64,000 nt of DNA from Emcibacter sp. (lineage in GTDB: Bacteria > Pseudomonadota > Alphaproteobacteria > Sphingomonadales > Emcibacteraceae): contig JAIOYI010000004.1 in the NCBI GenBank assembly GCA_021741205.1, positions 124,001-188,000 of the forward strand, read 5' to 3'. The translations under genes were made by a program, and so were the position numbers. The notes below the pieces were generated by a model. The model saw only the letters and a list, made by a program, of their open reading frames with translations. It had not been told where the DNA came from and ran no database searches. Positions within the stretch are counted from its first letter, which is position 1, and each line of letters starts with the position of its first letter. This document shows positions 26,463 to 35,263 of this stretch, piece by piece.

Positions 26463-26991
26463 TTTTTTCCATCACTTTTTTATGAAGATATAGGGCGAGA
26501 CGGCTCACCCTTTTCATGGCATTGGTGGAGAGCGTTGCCCCCGAAATACCATTGATCGGTTGAGAAAGGTTCATATCTTCTGTTAAATAAACGGTGTTAT
26601 ATTGGTTGCTATAGGCGGGAAAGCGAATTTCTGAGCCATGACTTTCCCGATAGGCTAAAACCGTCAAATTTATAATAGCATTATTTTCAATGGTAATACC
26701 TGTAGTGATGGGCATGACTTTGCCGATTTCATCCAATATCCACACCGTGCGGTTGTTCTGCCTGTAAAAGCGGTAACGTAACGGAAAATTTGATCGCTGG
26801 AGTATTTTTGTTATCTCGGGTTTAATATCTCTTGTTACCCAAAGGATCTCAGGCTGTATATCCGGTTTACCGAGGGCAGCCACAATATAATCATCTGTTT
26901 TCATATAATTTTCACTGGAAGAACTTTCATAGGCAAAAGAGGGTAAAATGATCATCAATAAGAAATATAGAAACAACAAAAACCGTATCAT
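26437..26991 (-). CDS. exported FMN-binding domain protein
   Basis: The 184-residue protein carries a signal peptide (FLLFLYFLLMIILPSFAYES) and a C-terminal FMN-binding domain like those of NqrC/RnfG. The flavinylation motif is present as NGISGATLSTNAM, where the second Thr (S-G-A-T-x-S-T) is the residue to which FMN is esterified. ApbE, the enzyme that attaches the FMN, is encoded 1.5 kb away across the shared promoter. This arrangement is strong functional support. Part 45-110 (ITKILQRSNFPLRYRFYRQ) is a less conserved region. The gene overlaps the PepSY-type gene downstream. Confidence 0.8.
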   Translation of the reverse strand: MIRFLLFLYFLLMIILPSFAYESSSSENYMKTDDYIVAALGKPDIQPEILWVTRDIKPEITKILQRSNFPLRYRFYRQNNRTVWILDEIGKVMPITTGITIENNAIINLTVLAYRESHGSEIRFPAYSNQYNTVYLTEDMNLSQPINGISGATLSTNAMKRVSRLALYLHKKVMEKNVPTPNKK

Positions 26992-27002
26992 AAGATTATT
27001 TC

Positions 27003-28304
27003 CTAAAATTGAAGGCCAACACCAAGATTAATGCGTCTGTCTTCTTTATTATTATTAGTGAAATCATCAATCTGGTAATCCATTTTTAAAACAACCCGTT
27101 CATGAGGCCAATAGTTTATGCCGATCATTGTCTGTTTATAGGCGCTATCTGTATGGTCGCCAGCCTCATTATCCCATAGGCTGTAACGGGCAAAAAATCC
27201 AACGGCGTGATTATGCCTTAAGGCAATTTTATAAGAGGGTTCCACATACCATCCCCTTTGGATATTACGTCCCAGAGATTTTGCAGTATCAGAATTTACA
27301 TTCCACTGTGCATAAAGGGCGCGTAAACCAAGGGTGCTGTTTTCACTGACACCCTGTTTTATATCGGTATGGATTTCAAACAACGTGGCCGATGCCTTTT
27401 CATCATCAAGGCTGCTTTGGGTGATGTCTGTTTGATATTGAAAAGATGCCGCAATATCAATACCGTTTGTAACATGCCATTTTGCCCGTGCGGTGAGGGC
27501 AGAATTTTTCCAAGGTGCCTCGCCGACTTTTTTGCGACCATTACGAATTTTATAGCCATAACCTGTGGTATCTAGGCCGGAATGAATCATGATATCATAC
27601 CCTATATTATCCGATAAATTACCGCTTAATTTAGCGCCAGCCTCCCACCATGTGGCGGGGATAATATTGGTTTCAACATTGTTGCGTTCCACACCATAAA
27701 AACTTGGCGGTTCATGGGTTTCATTGATAATGCCTACGGGAATAAGCTGGACACCAAGGCTTGCCTTGTGATTTTCATTAATATCCATTTCTATATAGGC
27801 CTGTTCGATTTCAACTTCGCCGACCTGTCCTTCTCCTGAAATGGAATGTTCAATTTCAAATTCACTGAAGAAACGAATTTTTTCATTAAATTCATGACTG
27901 AGAAACACAACAAAACGGTGCAGATCAATTTGATCCTTTTTACCCGCATTATAATGAAGTTCCGTATAACCACCAACTGATGTCGCACTTTGACTTACCA
28001 TGTTATTTGGCGATGATATTTGGTCTATGGCGTCTCCTGTGGCTTCTATTTTCTTTTCTGCTTCGGCAACTTTTATAGTGGTTTCATCAATCTTTTTGTT
28101 GGTTATACCTACAATTCTTTCAAGCCGTTTAATTTGTTCTTGCTGTTCCAAAATCATTTGCCACATTATTTCCTTGCTTGGCATTTCGGAAAGTTGGGAT
28201 TTTTCTTGTGCTGCGGCGCTGGATAGGCATAAAGACAGCGATATCACCATTATAGATGTGCTAAGTTTTAGGGAACTTCTCAATTTTTTAGTATTTTTAC
28301 GCAT
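27003..28304 (-). CDS. outer-membrane porin with N-terminal coiled coil
   Basis: The 433-residue protein has a signal peptide (LSTSIMVISLSLCLSSAAAQ), a coiled-coil stretch (IMWQMILEQQEQIKRLERI through EAEKKIEATGDAID, about 45-95) and a beta-barrel portion starting at SVGGYTELHYNAG. The barrel closes with INLGVGLQF, ending in Phe as outer-membrane proteins do. The sequence QAYIEMDINENHKASLGVQLIPVGIINETHEPPSFYGVERN resembles phosphate-selective porin O/P-like proteins. The pore's solute is unknown. It heads the porin-FMN-PepSY(-uppP) run and faces a Fur-like box, so I infer iron-dependent expression. Confidence 0.83.
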   Translation of the reverse strand: MRKNTKKLRSSLKLSTSIMVISLSLCLSSAAAQEKSQLSEMPSKEIMWQMILEQQEQIKRLERIVGITNKKIDETTIKVAEAEKKIEATGDAIDQISSPNNMVSQSATSVGGYTELHYNAGKKDQIDLHRFVVFLSHEFNEKIRFFSEFEIEHSISGEGQVGEVEIEQAYIEMDINENHKASLGVQLIPVGIINETHEPPSFYGVERNNVETNIIPATWWEAGAKLSGNLSDNIGYDIMIHSGLDTTGYGYKIRNGRKKVGEAPWKNSALTARAKWHVTNGIDIAASFQYQTDITQSSLDDEKASATLFEIHTDIKQGVSENSTLGLRALYAQWNVNSDTAKSLGRNIQRGWYVEPSYKIALRHNHAVGFFARYSLWDNEAGDHTDSAYKQTMIGINYWPHERVVLKMDYQIDDFTNNNKEDRRINLGVGLQF

Positions 28305-28356
28305 TTACAATCTCATTTTAATATTAATAATCGTTATTAATATCAACTGTTATCAG

Positions 28357-28376
28357 AAATGATTTGCATTATCAAT
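28357..28376. promoter_or_regulatory. Fur-like box in the porin-apbE divergent promoter
   Basis: AAATGATTTGCATTATCAAT reads on the other strand as ATTGATAATGCAAATCATTT, close to the classical Fur consensus GATAATGATAATCATTATC (7-1-7 halves). It lies 53 bases from the porin start and 68 bases from apbE, fitting control of both directions. An additional AT-rich palindrome, TTAATAATCGTTATTAA, lies at about 28324-28340. Confidence 0.55.
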
Positions 28377-28443
28377 CGCAAAAACATAATAATTACATAA
28401 TTGTTGTTTTACTTATTAATTCAGATGGAATGATATCTATCAA

Positions 28444-29439
28444 ATGGTACAACGTCGACGCGTGATTAAACTTTTAGCCGCTTCTTTGGCGGTTTATATG
28501 GTTCCTAAAAGGGGCCTTTCAGAGGTTATTGCTCATAAATCACAGGTAGAATTATATTCGTGGAATGGATTTGCCTTGGGGGCAGATGTATCCCTGCAGC
28601 TTTATCATGATGATGGTCTTAAGGCAAAAACCATCATCCAAAATGCGGTTAACATCATTAAATCTATGGAAAGTCTTTTTAGCCTTTATCAGGAAAATTC
28701 TATAATTTGCCAATTAAATCAGAACGGAATTATTTATAATCCACCAACAGAATTTATGGATTTAATCTCTATCAGCCAAAAAATAAGCAAAATGACCTAT
28801 GGTGCATTTGACATTACGGTTCAACCCTTATGGCAATATTACCGGTCAAAATTTTCACAAGAGACCAATCATGACGCAATGACATTTCATGAATTCAAAG
28901 AGGTGTATGATCTTGTGGGGTATGAGGGTCTGCATATTCATGAAGATAAGATTTTCTTTGATAAAAAGGATATGGCGATAACCTTAAACGGCATTGCCCA
29001 AGGCTATGTGACAGATCGTGTGGCCGAATATTTAAAAAGTGAGGGGCTGACATCGGTATTGGTTGATATGGGCGAATATCGTGCCCTTGGTCCACGTTTT
29101 GATCATGCTCCTTGGCATATTGGTCTTGCGGATCCTTTACGGCAAGGCGGGCTTTCTGATGTGGTTGAACTCACCAAGGGCGCCATTGCCACATCGTCCT
29201 ATTCTGGGGATATTTTTGATGAGAAGGGGGCGTTCCATCATTTATTTGATCCCCGCACGGGCAAGAGTGCAAATCTTAATATGTCGGTTACGGTGAGGAC
29301 CGCTTTGGCGACGACAGCGGATGCCTTATCCACCGCATTTTTTGTGCTTTCTAAAAAAGATATCGAGAAATGCCTAAAAAACATATCCGATACAGAAGTC
29401 AGGTTGACCGACGGGTCTGGTGCTGTGATAATGCTCTGA
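28444..29439 (+). CDS. apbE: FAD:protein FMN transferase ApbE
   Basis: ApbE transfers FMN from FAD to a Thr in the S-G-A-T-x-S-T motif of exported flavoproteins. The 331-residue protein begins with a Tat/Sec-like region (MVQRRRVIKLLAASLAVYM) and contains the family core: ALGADVSLQLYHDD, the TYGAFDITVQPLWQYY stretch, LNGIAQGYVTDRVAEYLK, VDMGEYRALGPR and HHLFDPRTGKSANLNMSVTV. FDITVQPLW corresponds to the FD-x-T-v-x-PL motif. It is divergent from the porin/FMN-binding/PepSY run, its likely target locus. pabB-pabC follows 26 bases downstream. Confidence 0.95.
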   Translation: MVQRRRVIKLLAASLAVYMVPKRGLSEVIAHKSQVELYSWNGFALGADVSLQLYHDDGLKAKTIIQNAVNIIKSMESLFSLYQENSIICQLNQNGIIYNPPTEFMDLISISQKISKMTYGAFDITVQPLWQYYRSKFSQETNHDAMTFHEFKEVYDLVGYEGLHIHEDKIFFDKKDMAITLNGIAQGYVTDRVAEYLKSEGLTSVLVDMGEYRALGPRFDHAPWHIGLADPLRQGGLSDVVELTKGAIATSSYSGDIFDEKGAFHHLFDPRTGKSANLNMSVTVRTALATTADALSTAFFVLSKKDIEKCLKNISDTEVRLTDGSGAVIML

Positions 29440-29465
29440 ATTCAAAATTACTATTTCGAGTATAG

Positions 29466-31295
29466 ATGTCTATGTCTGTGACGCAAAAACCGTGCGATAA
29501 TTTTTCTGTTTACCTTGATAACAGTCGAACAAAGGATGCCCGTATTGGGGCCTATGTGTTTGAGAATCCTGTGGCGGTGGTTGTGGCAGAGAAGGCCACA
29601 GATATTGAGCAAGCCTTTGAAGAAATCAGACGTTATCTGGCCGATGGATATTATGTGGCAGGTTGGATTAGCTATGAAACGGGACTTTTCTTTGAGCATA
29701 AATTAAATATTCTTGGGCATTCTGAATATGATACTCCCTTTTTATCTTTTGGTGTTTATCAGAACCGCAAAATTTTAAATCATGAAGACAATGAAGCCCA
29801 TTGGGCGGAGAAATTCCGCCAAAATAGCTATGCCATTGAAAATGCAAGACTTAGCCTAACGCACGAGCAATATGAACAGGCCGTAAAAAAAATTCATGAT
29901 TATTTGACGGCAGGTGATCTTTATCAGGTGAATTTCACCCTAAAGGTAACTTTTGATTTTATGGGCAGTGAGGAAAGTTACTTTTCAGCCCTGCGAAAAT
30001 CACAAAGGGTGGATTACGGCGCCTTTATAAAATCAGAAGATTTGTCTGTTTTATCGCTTAGTCCAGAGCTATTTTTTAAGAAAACAGACCGTAAAATTAC
30101 AGTACGTCCCATGAAGGGTACATGCCCAAGAGGCAAAACCTCGTATGAGGATCAGAATAATGCTGATTTTATGAAAAATGATGACAAGAATAGGGCTGAA
30201 AATCTTATGATTGTAGATTTGTTGCGTAATGATCTGGCTAAAATATCGTCAAGAGGCACGGTTAAGCTTAAAAGCCTTTATGATATTGAAAAATACCAAA
30301 CATTATTTCAAATGACATCCACCATTGAATCCGAAGTGCAGGATAGGTTTGATCTTGTGGCGGTTGTTAAGGCCTTATTTCCGTGTGGTTCTGTGACAGG
30401 AGCACCAAAGATCAGGGCCATGGAGATTATTGCCGAATTGGAACAATCACCACGTGGTATTTATACGGGGGCAATTGGTTATATGGCACCTGATGGGGAT
30501 TGCTGTTTTAGCGTACCTATTCGCACCATGATCGTTCATAAGGATGGACGAGGGGAGATGGGCATTGGCAGCGCCATTATCGCTGATTCTGATGCCAATG
30601 ACGAATACAATGAGTGCATGCTTAAGGCTCAATTTGCCACAAGAAAATTTGCGAATTTTGACCTTATCGAAACTTTGCGTTGGTCGTCCTCTCATGGTTA
30701 CTCTCTGCTTGATCTTCATCTGAAAAGATTGAAATCTTCGGCGGATTATTTTGATTTTGTCTATGATGAAGATATCATAATAAATGATTTAAACAGCCAT
30801 GCGAATTATCTTGAACGGGGGTCGGATTGGAAGGTGAGGCTGCTTCTGTCGATAAAAGGAAATATTTCCATAACGTCTACACCGTTAAGCGATGTTGCAC
30901 AGACCGAGAATTTGATGATTACCCTGTCCAATAAAAGGGTGAATAGCCAGAATGTCATGCTTTTTCATAAGACAACGGATCGTAAATTTTATGATCAGGA
31001 ATTAAAAGATCACAAAAAAAAGTATGACAGTTATGATGTTATCTTTATGAATGAGGATGGATTTTTAACCGAAGGTGCCTTTAATAGTATTTTTCTGAAA
31101 CAAGGCGATATTTTATACACGCCCTCGCTGAACTCTGGGCTATTGAATGGCACGCTTCGTCAATCATTGATGGAGGGTGGATCTATGAAGGTAAGAGAAA
31201 AAAACCTTACATTGTCTGATCTCTATCATGCGGAAAAAATATATATGGGCAACAGCGTTCGTGGGCTTATGGCGGTGACTTTCAGGGTGCCTTAA
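29466..31295 (+). CDS. pabBC: bifunctional aminodeoxychorismate synthase I / aminodeoxychorismate lyase fusion
   Basis: The 609-residue product joins PabB and PabC, two steps of 4-aminobenzoate synthesis for folate. The PabB half (about 1-385) has the chorismate-binding signatures VRPMKGTCPRGKT, AENLMIVDLLRNDLAKIS and FPCGSVTGAPKIRAMEII, ending with MGIGSAIIADSDANDEYNEC. The PabC half (about 390-609) is a class IV PLP aminotransferase-fold lyase with DVIFMNEDGFLTEGAFNSIFL and TPSLNSGLLNGTLRQSLM. Such fusions are common in alphaproteobacteria. The glutaminase component PabA is not here. Its last 14 bases overlap the convergent Sel1/SPOR gene. Confidence 0.93.
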   Translation: MSMSVTQKPCDNFSVYLDNSRTKDARIGAYVFENPVAVVVAEKATDIEQAFEEIRRYLADGYYVAGWISYETGLFFEHKLNILGHSEYDTPFLSFGVYQNRKILNHEDNEAHWAEKFRQNSYAIENARLSLTHEQYEQAVKKIHDYLTAGDLYQVNFTLKVTFDFMGSEESYFSALRKSQRVDYGAFIKSEDLSVLSLSPELFFKKTDRKITVRPMKGTCPRGKTSYEDQNNADFMKNDDKNRAENLMIVDLLRNDLAKISSRGTVKLKSLYDIEKYQTLFQMTSTIESEVQDRFDLVAVVKALFPCGSVTGAPKIRAMEIIAELEQSPRGIYTGAIGYMAPDGDCCFSVPIRTMIVHKDGRGEMGIGSAIIADSDANDEYNECMLKAQFATRKFANFDLIETLRWSSSHGYSLLDLHLKRLKSSADYFDFVYDEDIIINDLNSHANYLERGSDWKVRLLLSIKGNISITSTPLSDVAQTENLMITLSNKRVNSQNVMLFHKTTDRKFYDQELKDHKKKYDSYDVIFMNEDGFLTEGAFNSIFLKQGDILYTPSLNSGLLNGTLRQSLMEGGSMKVREKNLTLSDLYHAEKIYMGNSVRGLMAVTFRVP

Positions 31296-32301
31296 CCACA
31301 TAGCAATCTTGACCATTTTCTTTTAACTCTCCACAAAACGCCTCTGCCTGATTTTTGGTATCAAAAGATTTTAATTGCAGCCGCCAGAAAATGCCCTTCT
31401 CTCCAAGATCAGCATATTCAATAGCGGATTCTTTACCCTTTAAAAGGTTGGAAAGCTTATTCATTAATTTTTGAAAGGCTTGTGCTGCAGATTTTTCTGT
31501 ACGAAAAGAGGCCAGTTGGATTCTGAAATTATCGGGAATTTCGGTGACGGAGTGATCGGATGGCTCTGTTTTGGGAGCCTCCTGAATAGATGGAACAGGA
31601 TCGCTGACGGCGTTTTTTTCATCATCTTCGGCGATATCTTGATTTAAAGGAGGTATATCTGTGGTTATGCTTTCTTGCTGATTGACCATTAAACCCACAT
31701 CATCTGGAGATATTTGCCGCATCATTAAATTCGGCGCAAGGATCCGAGCTTGTTCTAATTGTTTCTTTGTCATGTTGTTGTTGAGTTTTGTAAGCGCATC
31801 ATCAGCATTGCGGAGGCCGGCCTGTGCCGCAAGTGTTATCCATGCATAGGCCTTGACGGCATCAATTTCGCCAGCTTCACCGTTAAAATACATGGTACCT
31901 GCCATAAGTTGTGATCTTGCGTCTCCATTAACGGCGGCTTTTGTTAACCATTTTAATGCTTTCTCATGATCGACTTTGCCTGTGCGACCAAAATAATATA
32001 GCGTTCCAAGATTGCGTTGTGCTCCTATATGACCCTGTTCGGCGGCACGTTGGTAATATTCTTCTGCTTTGATATAATTTTCCTCTACCCCTCGACCCAT
32101 CCGGTATAGTTGTCCCAAATTATAAAGGGCATTGGCATTCCCAAGTGCCGCATAGGGTAGCCATTCTTCTCTGGCTTTTTGATAATCCCCTTGTTCATAA
32201 GCAAAAACACCATCCGCGACCGTTGCATGGGCTGGTGAATATAACCATATTCCAAGAATTGCTATGGATAAAAAAAGGCGTCCTATCATGATATTATTCA
32301 T
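31282..32301 (-). CDS. exported Sel1-repeat protein with C-terminal SPOR domain
   Basis: The 339-residue protein has a signal peptide (FLSIAILGIWLYSPAHA) and four Sel1-like repeats (about 35-175; NALYNLGQLYRMGRGVEENYIKAEEYY, AQRNLGTLYYFGRTGKVDHEKALKWL, SQLMAGTMYFNGEAGEIDAVKAYAW). A low-complexity acidic linker follows, and a SPOR domain closes the protein (about 262-339; IQLASFRTEKSAAQAF, RLQLKSFDTKNQAEAFC). SPOR domains bind denuded peptidoglycan at the division septum. A second SPOR protein lies 1.5 kb away, on the far side of a ParA gene. I infer a cell-envelope role in division; the partner of the Sel1 repeats is unknown. Confidence 0.88.
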   Translation of the reverse strand: MNNIMIGRLFLSIAILGIWLYSPAHATVADGVFAYEQGDYQKAREEWLPYAALGNANALYNLGQLYRMGRGVEENYIKAEEYYQRAAEQGHIGAQRNLGTLYYFGRTGKVDHEKALKWLTKAAVNGDARSQLMAGTMYFNGEAGEIDAVKAYAWITLAAQAGLRNADDALTKLNNNMTKKQLEQARILAPNLMMRQISPDDVGLMVNQQESITTDIPPLNQDIAEDDEKNAVSDPVPSIQEAPKTEPSDHSVTEIPDNFRIQLASFRTEKSAAQAFQKLMNKLSNLLKGKESAIEYADLGEKGIFWRLQLKSFDTKNQAEAFCGELKENGQDCYVVKAP

Positions 32302-32557
32302 CTTTTTTATTCCTAAACTAACTATTTGCGCTATATGGTTAAATTCTAATTTTTATAGTGTTAACGATTTATATTATTACCCATTATAGAGAAATTTTTA
32401 TTAATAATCTATTATTTATCAAAGTGTTAGAAAATTAATAAATAGATTTATTTTACGATTTCTTAAGACCTGTCCGTCATAATCCTATTTTAATGATGAT
32501 ATTCATATGATTAATGGCGGAAATGATGATTATTCATAAACAAATAGGGTTAATAAT

Positions 32558-33268
32558 ATGCGTGTGTTAGCATTTACCTCACAAAAAGGTGGATCGGGAA
32601 AGACAACTCTTAGCGGTCATATAGCTGTGCAGGCCGAACTTGCAGGCGCAGGCCCCGTAGTATTGGTTGATACGGATCCACAAGGAAGCTTAACAGAATG
32701 GTGGAACGAGCGTGAGGCTCCGACACCCGCTTTTGCCCAAACAAATGTGTCACGTTTGTTAACAGACCTGGACGAATTACGGGAACAGGGATTTAAGCTG
32801 GCTGTCATTGATACGCCGCCTGCGATTACTTTGGCCATACAAAGCGTGATTGCGGTATCGGATTTGATCGTCATTCCAACGAGACCTAGTCCCCATGATC
32901 TTCGGGCGGCGGGTGGAACGGTGGAATTGGCCGACAGAACAGATAAACCATTTATATTTGTGGTGAATGGGGCAACCCCACGGGCAAGAATTACGTCTGA
33001 TGCTGCCATCGCATTGTCACAGCATGGGACCGTGGCACCCATTACGCTTTATCACCGAACAGAATATGCCTCATCCATGATTGACGGCAGAACGGTCATG
33101 GAGGTTAGTCCAAATGGAAAATCCGCAAAGGAAATAGAAGAACTTTGGGACTATATCAATGATCGTTTAGAAAAGAATTTCAGAAGAACAGTATTCCAAA
33201 ACCAGTCAGTTCAAACCAAGCCGCATCAAGCAAGGGGTGGTTTTGGTCGTAGACAAATACAGGCTTAG
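32558..33268 (+). CDS. ParA/MinD-family ATPase
   Basis: The 236-residue ATPase has a deviant Walker A motif, SQKGGSGKTTLSGH, Walker A' VDTDPQGSLTEWW and the conserved VIDTPPAIT. It is shorter than chromosome-segregation ParA and lacks an N-terminal DNA-binding region, so it resembles orphan or plasmid type Ib ParA and MipZ-like positioning proteins. The gene is followed after four bases by a ribbon-helix-helix protein and then a TPR/SPOR lipoprotein gene. This suggests positioning of a membrane or envelope component rather than the chromosome, an inference. Upstream are 256 AT-rich bases without a gene. Confidence 0.87.
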   Translation: MRVLAFTSQKGGSGKTTLSGHIAVQAELAGAGPVVLVDTDPQGSLTEWWNEREAPTPAFAQTNVSRLLTDLDELREQGFKLAVIDTPPAITLAIQSVIAVSDLIVIPTRPSPHDLRAAGGTVELADRTDKPFIFVVNGATPRARITSDAAIALSQHGTVAPITLYHRTEYASSMIDGRTVMEVSPNGKSAKEIEELWDYINDRLEKNFRRTVFQNQSVQTKPHQARGGFGRRQIQA

Positions 33269-33272
33269 AAAA

Positions 33273-33725
33273 ATGGCAAATGAAAAAAACATTAAACAGG
33301 TCTCGCGTTTAACAGGAGCCCTACTCGCAAGGAAGGGTGCTGCTGCACCTTCATCTCCTGCTGCTATTATGAACCAGCAGGCGATAAATCGTTTTGCACC
33401 TCTTCAGCAAGAAGTCGTGGAAAAGGTGGATAGTTCCTTGGATCTCGTTCCTGAGAAACCCTATAAACAAAAAAATAGATCATTGGAAAAGGGAATTGTT
33501 TCGACCAAAAAAATAAACCAGAATAAATCGTCTCATAAGGCTTCTGCGAATCCTCGCATTGCGATGACATTACGTATGGAAGAGGATATCCATTTAAGAT
33601 TACGGATATTTTCCGCTCATACACGCAAAAGCTGTCAAGTGATTCTGAGTGAAGCTTTGGAGCTTTATCTTGCTGAAAACAACGATGAAGTTTATTCACA
33701 AAGAATGGCGTCTCAAAATGGATGA
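33273..33725 (+). CDS. ribbon-helix-helix protein, putative ParA partner
   Basis: The 150-residue protein has a flexible, Lys/Ala/Ser-rich N-terminal part (about 1-95) and a C-terminal ribbon-helix-helix domain (about 96-142; RIAMTLRMEEDIHLRLRIFSAHTRKSCQVILSEALELYL). That layout, disordered tail plus RHH fold, is the same as in ParG and omega, small DNA-binding partners of ParA whose tails stimulate the ATPase. The ATG at 33273 is used, since the upstream frame overlaps the parA tail. I infer that it partners the ParA encoded four bases before it and binds sites near this locus. Confidence 0.68.
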   Translation: MANEKNIKQVSRLTGALLARKGAAAPSSPAAIMNQQAINRFAPLQQEVVEKVDSSLDLVPEKPYKQKNRSLEKGIVSTKKINQNKSSHKASANPRIAMTLRMEEDIHLRLRIFSAHTRKSCQVILSEALELYLAENNDEVYSQRMASQNG

Positions 33726-33755
33726 GGTATATATACCTTATGAATGGAGTATAGG

Positions 33756-35174
33756 ATGATAAAGATCGATTCAAATATAATGATGAGAAGAAACAGTAAG
33801 AAATATAGAGCGAATATAGGCAGGATTTTAGTAACTGTTGCCGTACCTCTTTTTCTTGTGGCCTGTTCTAGCAGTGCAAATCAAACCGTAAGTTATGAAA
33901 ATACCAGCAGTCGTAGTGTTGCGGATGTGGCGCCAGCAAATTCGGCCGCATCCGAAAGCAGCTTTCTGGCTTTGGCTAATGAGATGGCCTCTGAAGGCGA
34001 TCATAATGCGGCCATTCCTCTCTATAGACGTGCTATGAAATGGCATCCCTTTGCCTCAGCACCCCTCATCGGATTAGGCGATAGCTTGCGTGCTGTGGGT
34101 CAATATCAAAATGCGGAGACAGCCTATCAGTCTGCATTATCCCATGATGAAAAGAATGTTGCTGCTTTGAGAGGACTTGGTAAAACATATATTGCTCTTA
34201 ACCGTCCGACTATGGCGGTTCCTATGCTCAATGATGCGGTTTCTTTAAATCCACGGGATGTGGATTCCATCAGCAGCCTCGCCATGGCTCTTGAATTACA
34301 AGGAAATGCCTCTGCTGCTCTTGAAGTTTACAAGGATGGCCTAGGCATTGATCCCGATAACTTAAAGCTTTTGAATAATTTCGGTTTGTCTCTGGCGTTA
34401 CAATCTCGCCATGATCAGGCTATTGACGTTTTAAAACAAGCGGCACAACATAAAGATGCAGGAGCCTCTCATCGGCAAAATCTTGCCATGGCCTATGCCC
34501 TTGCGGGAGATGAAGTTATGTCATCTCGCCTGCTTTCCATTGATAACGGCCCTGATATGACCGATGAAAATCTGAGCTATTTTCGTGTGTTGGCCAGTCT
34601 TTCTTCAGATGACCGGTTTGATTCTGTCATAAGACAATCAACAAGTCCTAAGACCGATGATGCAAAGCCTGCTAATGAAATTTATGATGATCATAGTCGT
34701 GTGAAAAATATTACAGTCGCACGTCTTGTGGAAACACCGCCCGAGCCAATGGCAATGGTTGAAGAAGAAGAGAATGTTCCCCCGTTGCTTGGGCCACAGG
34801 GTTGGGCATTACAGATTGCGGCTTACCGCAAAAAATCGGAACTTATGCCAGGATGGGAAAAACTCAAAAAGAAATACTTTGACATTATTGGCGACTTAGA
34901 GCCACGCCGTTCTGAAATTGATTTAGGGGAACCTCCCAAGAGATCAGGTGGCCCACATGGGTTTTATTACCGCCTTAATGCGGGACCTTTAACCAGTCTG
35001 GAAGAGGCGCAGGATGCCTGTAAGAAAATAAGACAGCAGGGTACAGATTGTTGGGTACGTGTTCCAGAGGTTGCAGAAGGCAGCGTAGCAGAAGAAGACA
35101 GTAAAAAAGCCGAAAAATTCCGCAATAAAGTTTATTCTGATCAGAAAACAGAAAAAGTGGATGGTGGTGCCTAA
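33756..35174 (+). CDS. TPR lipoprotein with C-terminal SPOR domain
   Basis: The 472-residue protein has a lipoprotein signal (VAVPLFLVACSSS; lipid-modified Cys in the LVAC box), a TPR block (about 75-230: SFLALANEMASEGDHNAAIPLYRRAMKWHPF and further 34-residue units), an acidic linker with PPEPMAMVEEEENVPP and a SPOR domain (about 353-440; WALQIAAYRKKSEL, YYRLNAGPLTSLEEAQDACKK). The GGAG ahead of the ATG at 33756 supports this start. It is the third gene of the ParA-RHH group and shares SPOR type with the Sel1 protein. A role in septal peptidoglycan or outer-membrane constriction is inferred. Confidence 0.86.
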   Translation: MIKIDSNIMMRRNSKKYRANIGRILVTVAVPLFLVACSSSANQTVSYENTSSRSVADVAPANSAASESSFLALANEMASEGDHNAAIPLYRRAMKWHPFASAPLIGLGDSLRAVGQYQNAETAYQSALSHDEKNVAALRGLGKTYIALNRPTMAVPMLNDAVSLNPRDVDSISSLAMALELQGNASAALEVYKDGLGIDPDNLKLLNNFGLSLALQSRHDQAIDVLKQAAQHKDAGASHRQNLAMAYALAGDEVMSSRLLSIDNGPDMTDENLSYFRVLASLSSDDRFDSVIRQSTSPKTDDAKPANEIYDDHSRVKNITVARLVETPPEPMAMVEEEENVPPLLGPQGWALQIAAYRKKSELMPGWEKLKKKYFDIIGDLEPRRSEIDLGEPPKRSGGPHGFYYRLNAGPLTSLEEAQDACKKIRQQGTDCWVRVPEVAEGSVAEEDSKKAEKFRNKVYSDQKTEKVDGGA

Positions 35175-35206
35175 GGTTAAACCCTAAGACGTGTTATAGT
35201 CTCATA

Positions 35207-35240
35207 AATAAAGCCACCCGAAATATCAGGTGGCTTTATT
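35207..35240. terminator. bidirectional intrinsic terminator
   Basis: AATAAAGCCACC (35207-35218) and GGTGGCTTTATT (35229-35240) form a perfect 12-base stem with a 10-base loop between the convergent TPR/SPOR and ptsN genes. A/T ends on both sides supply T-runs in each direction. Confidence 0.93.
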
Positions 35241-35263
35241 TAATTTAAGTGTTCTCAATTTAC

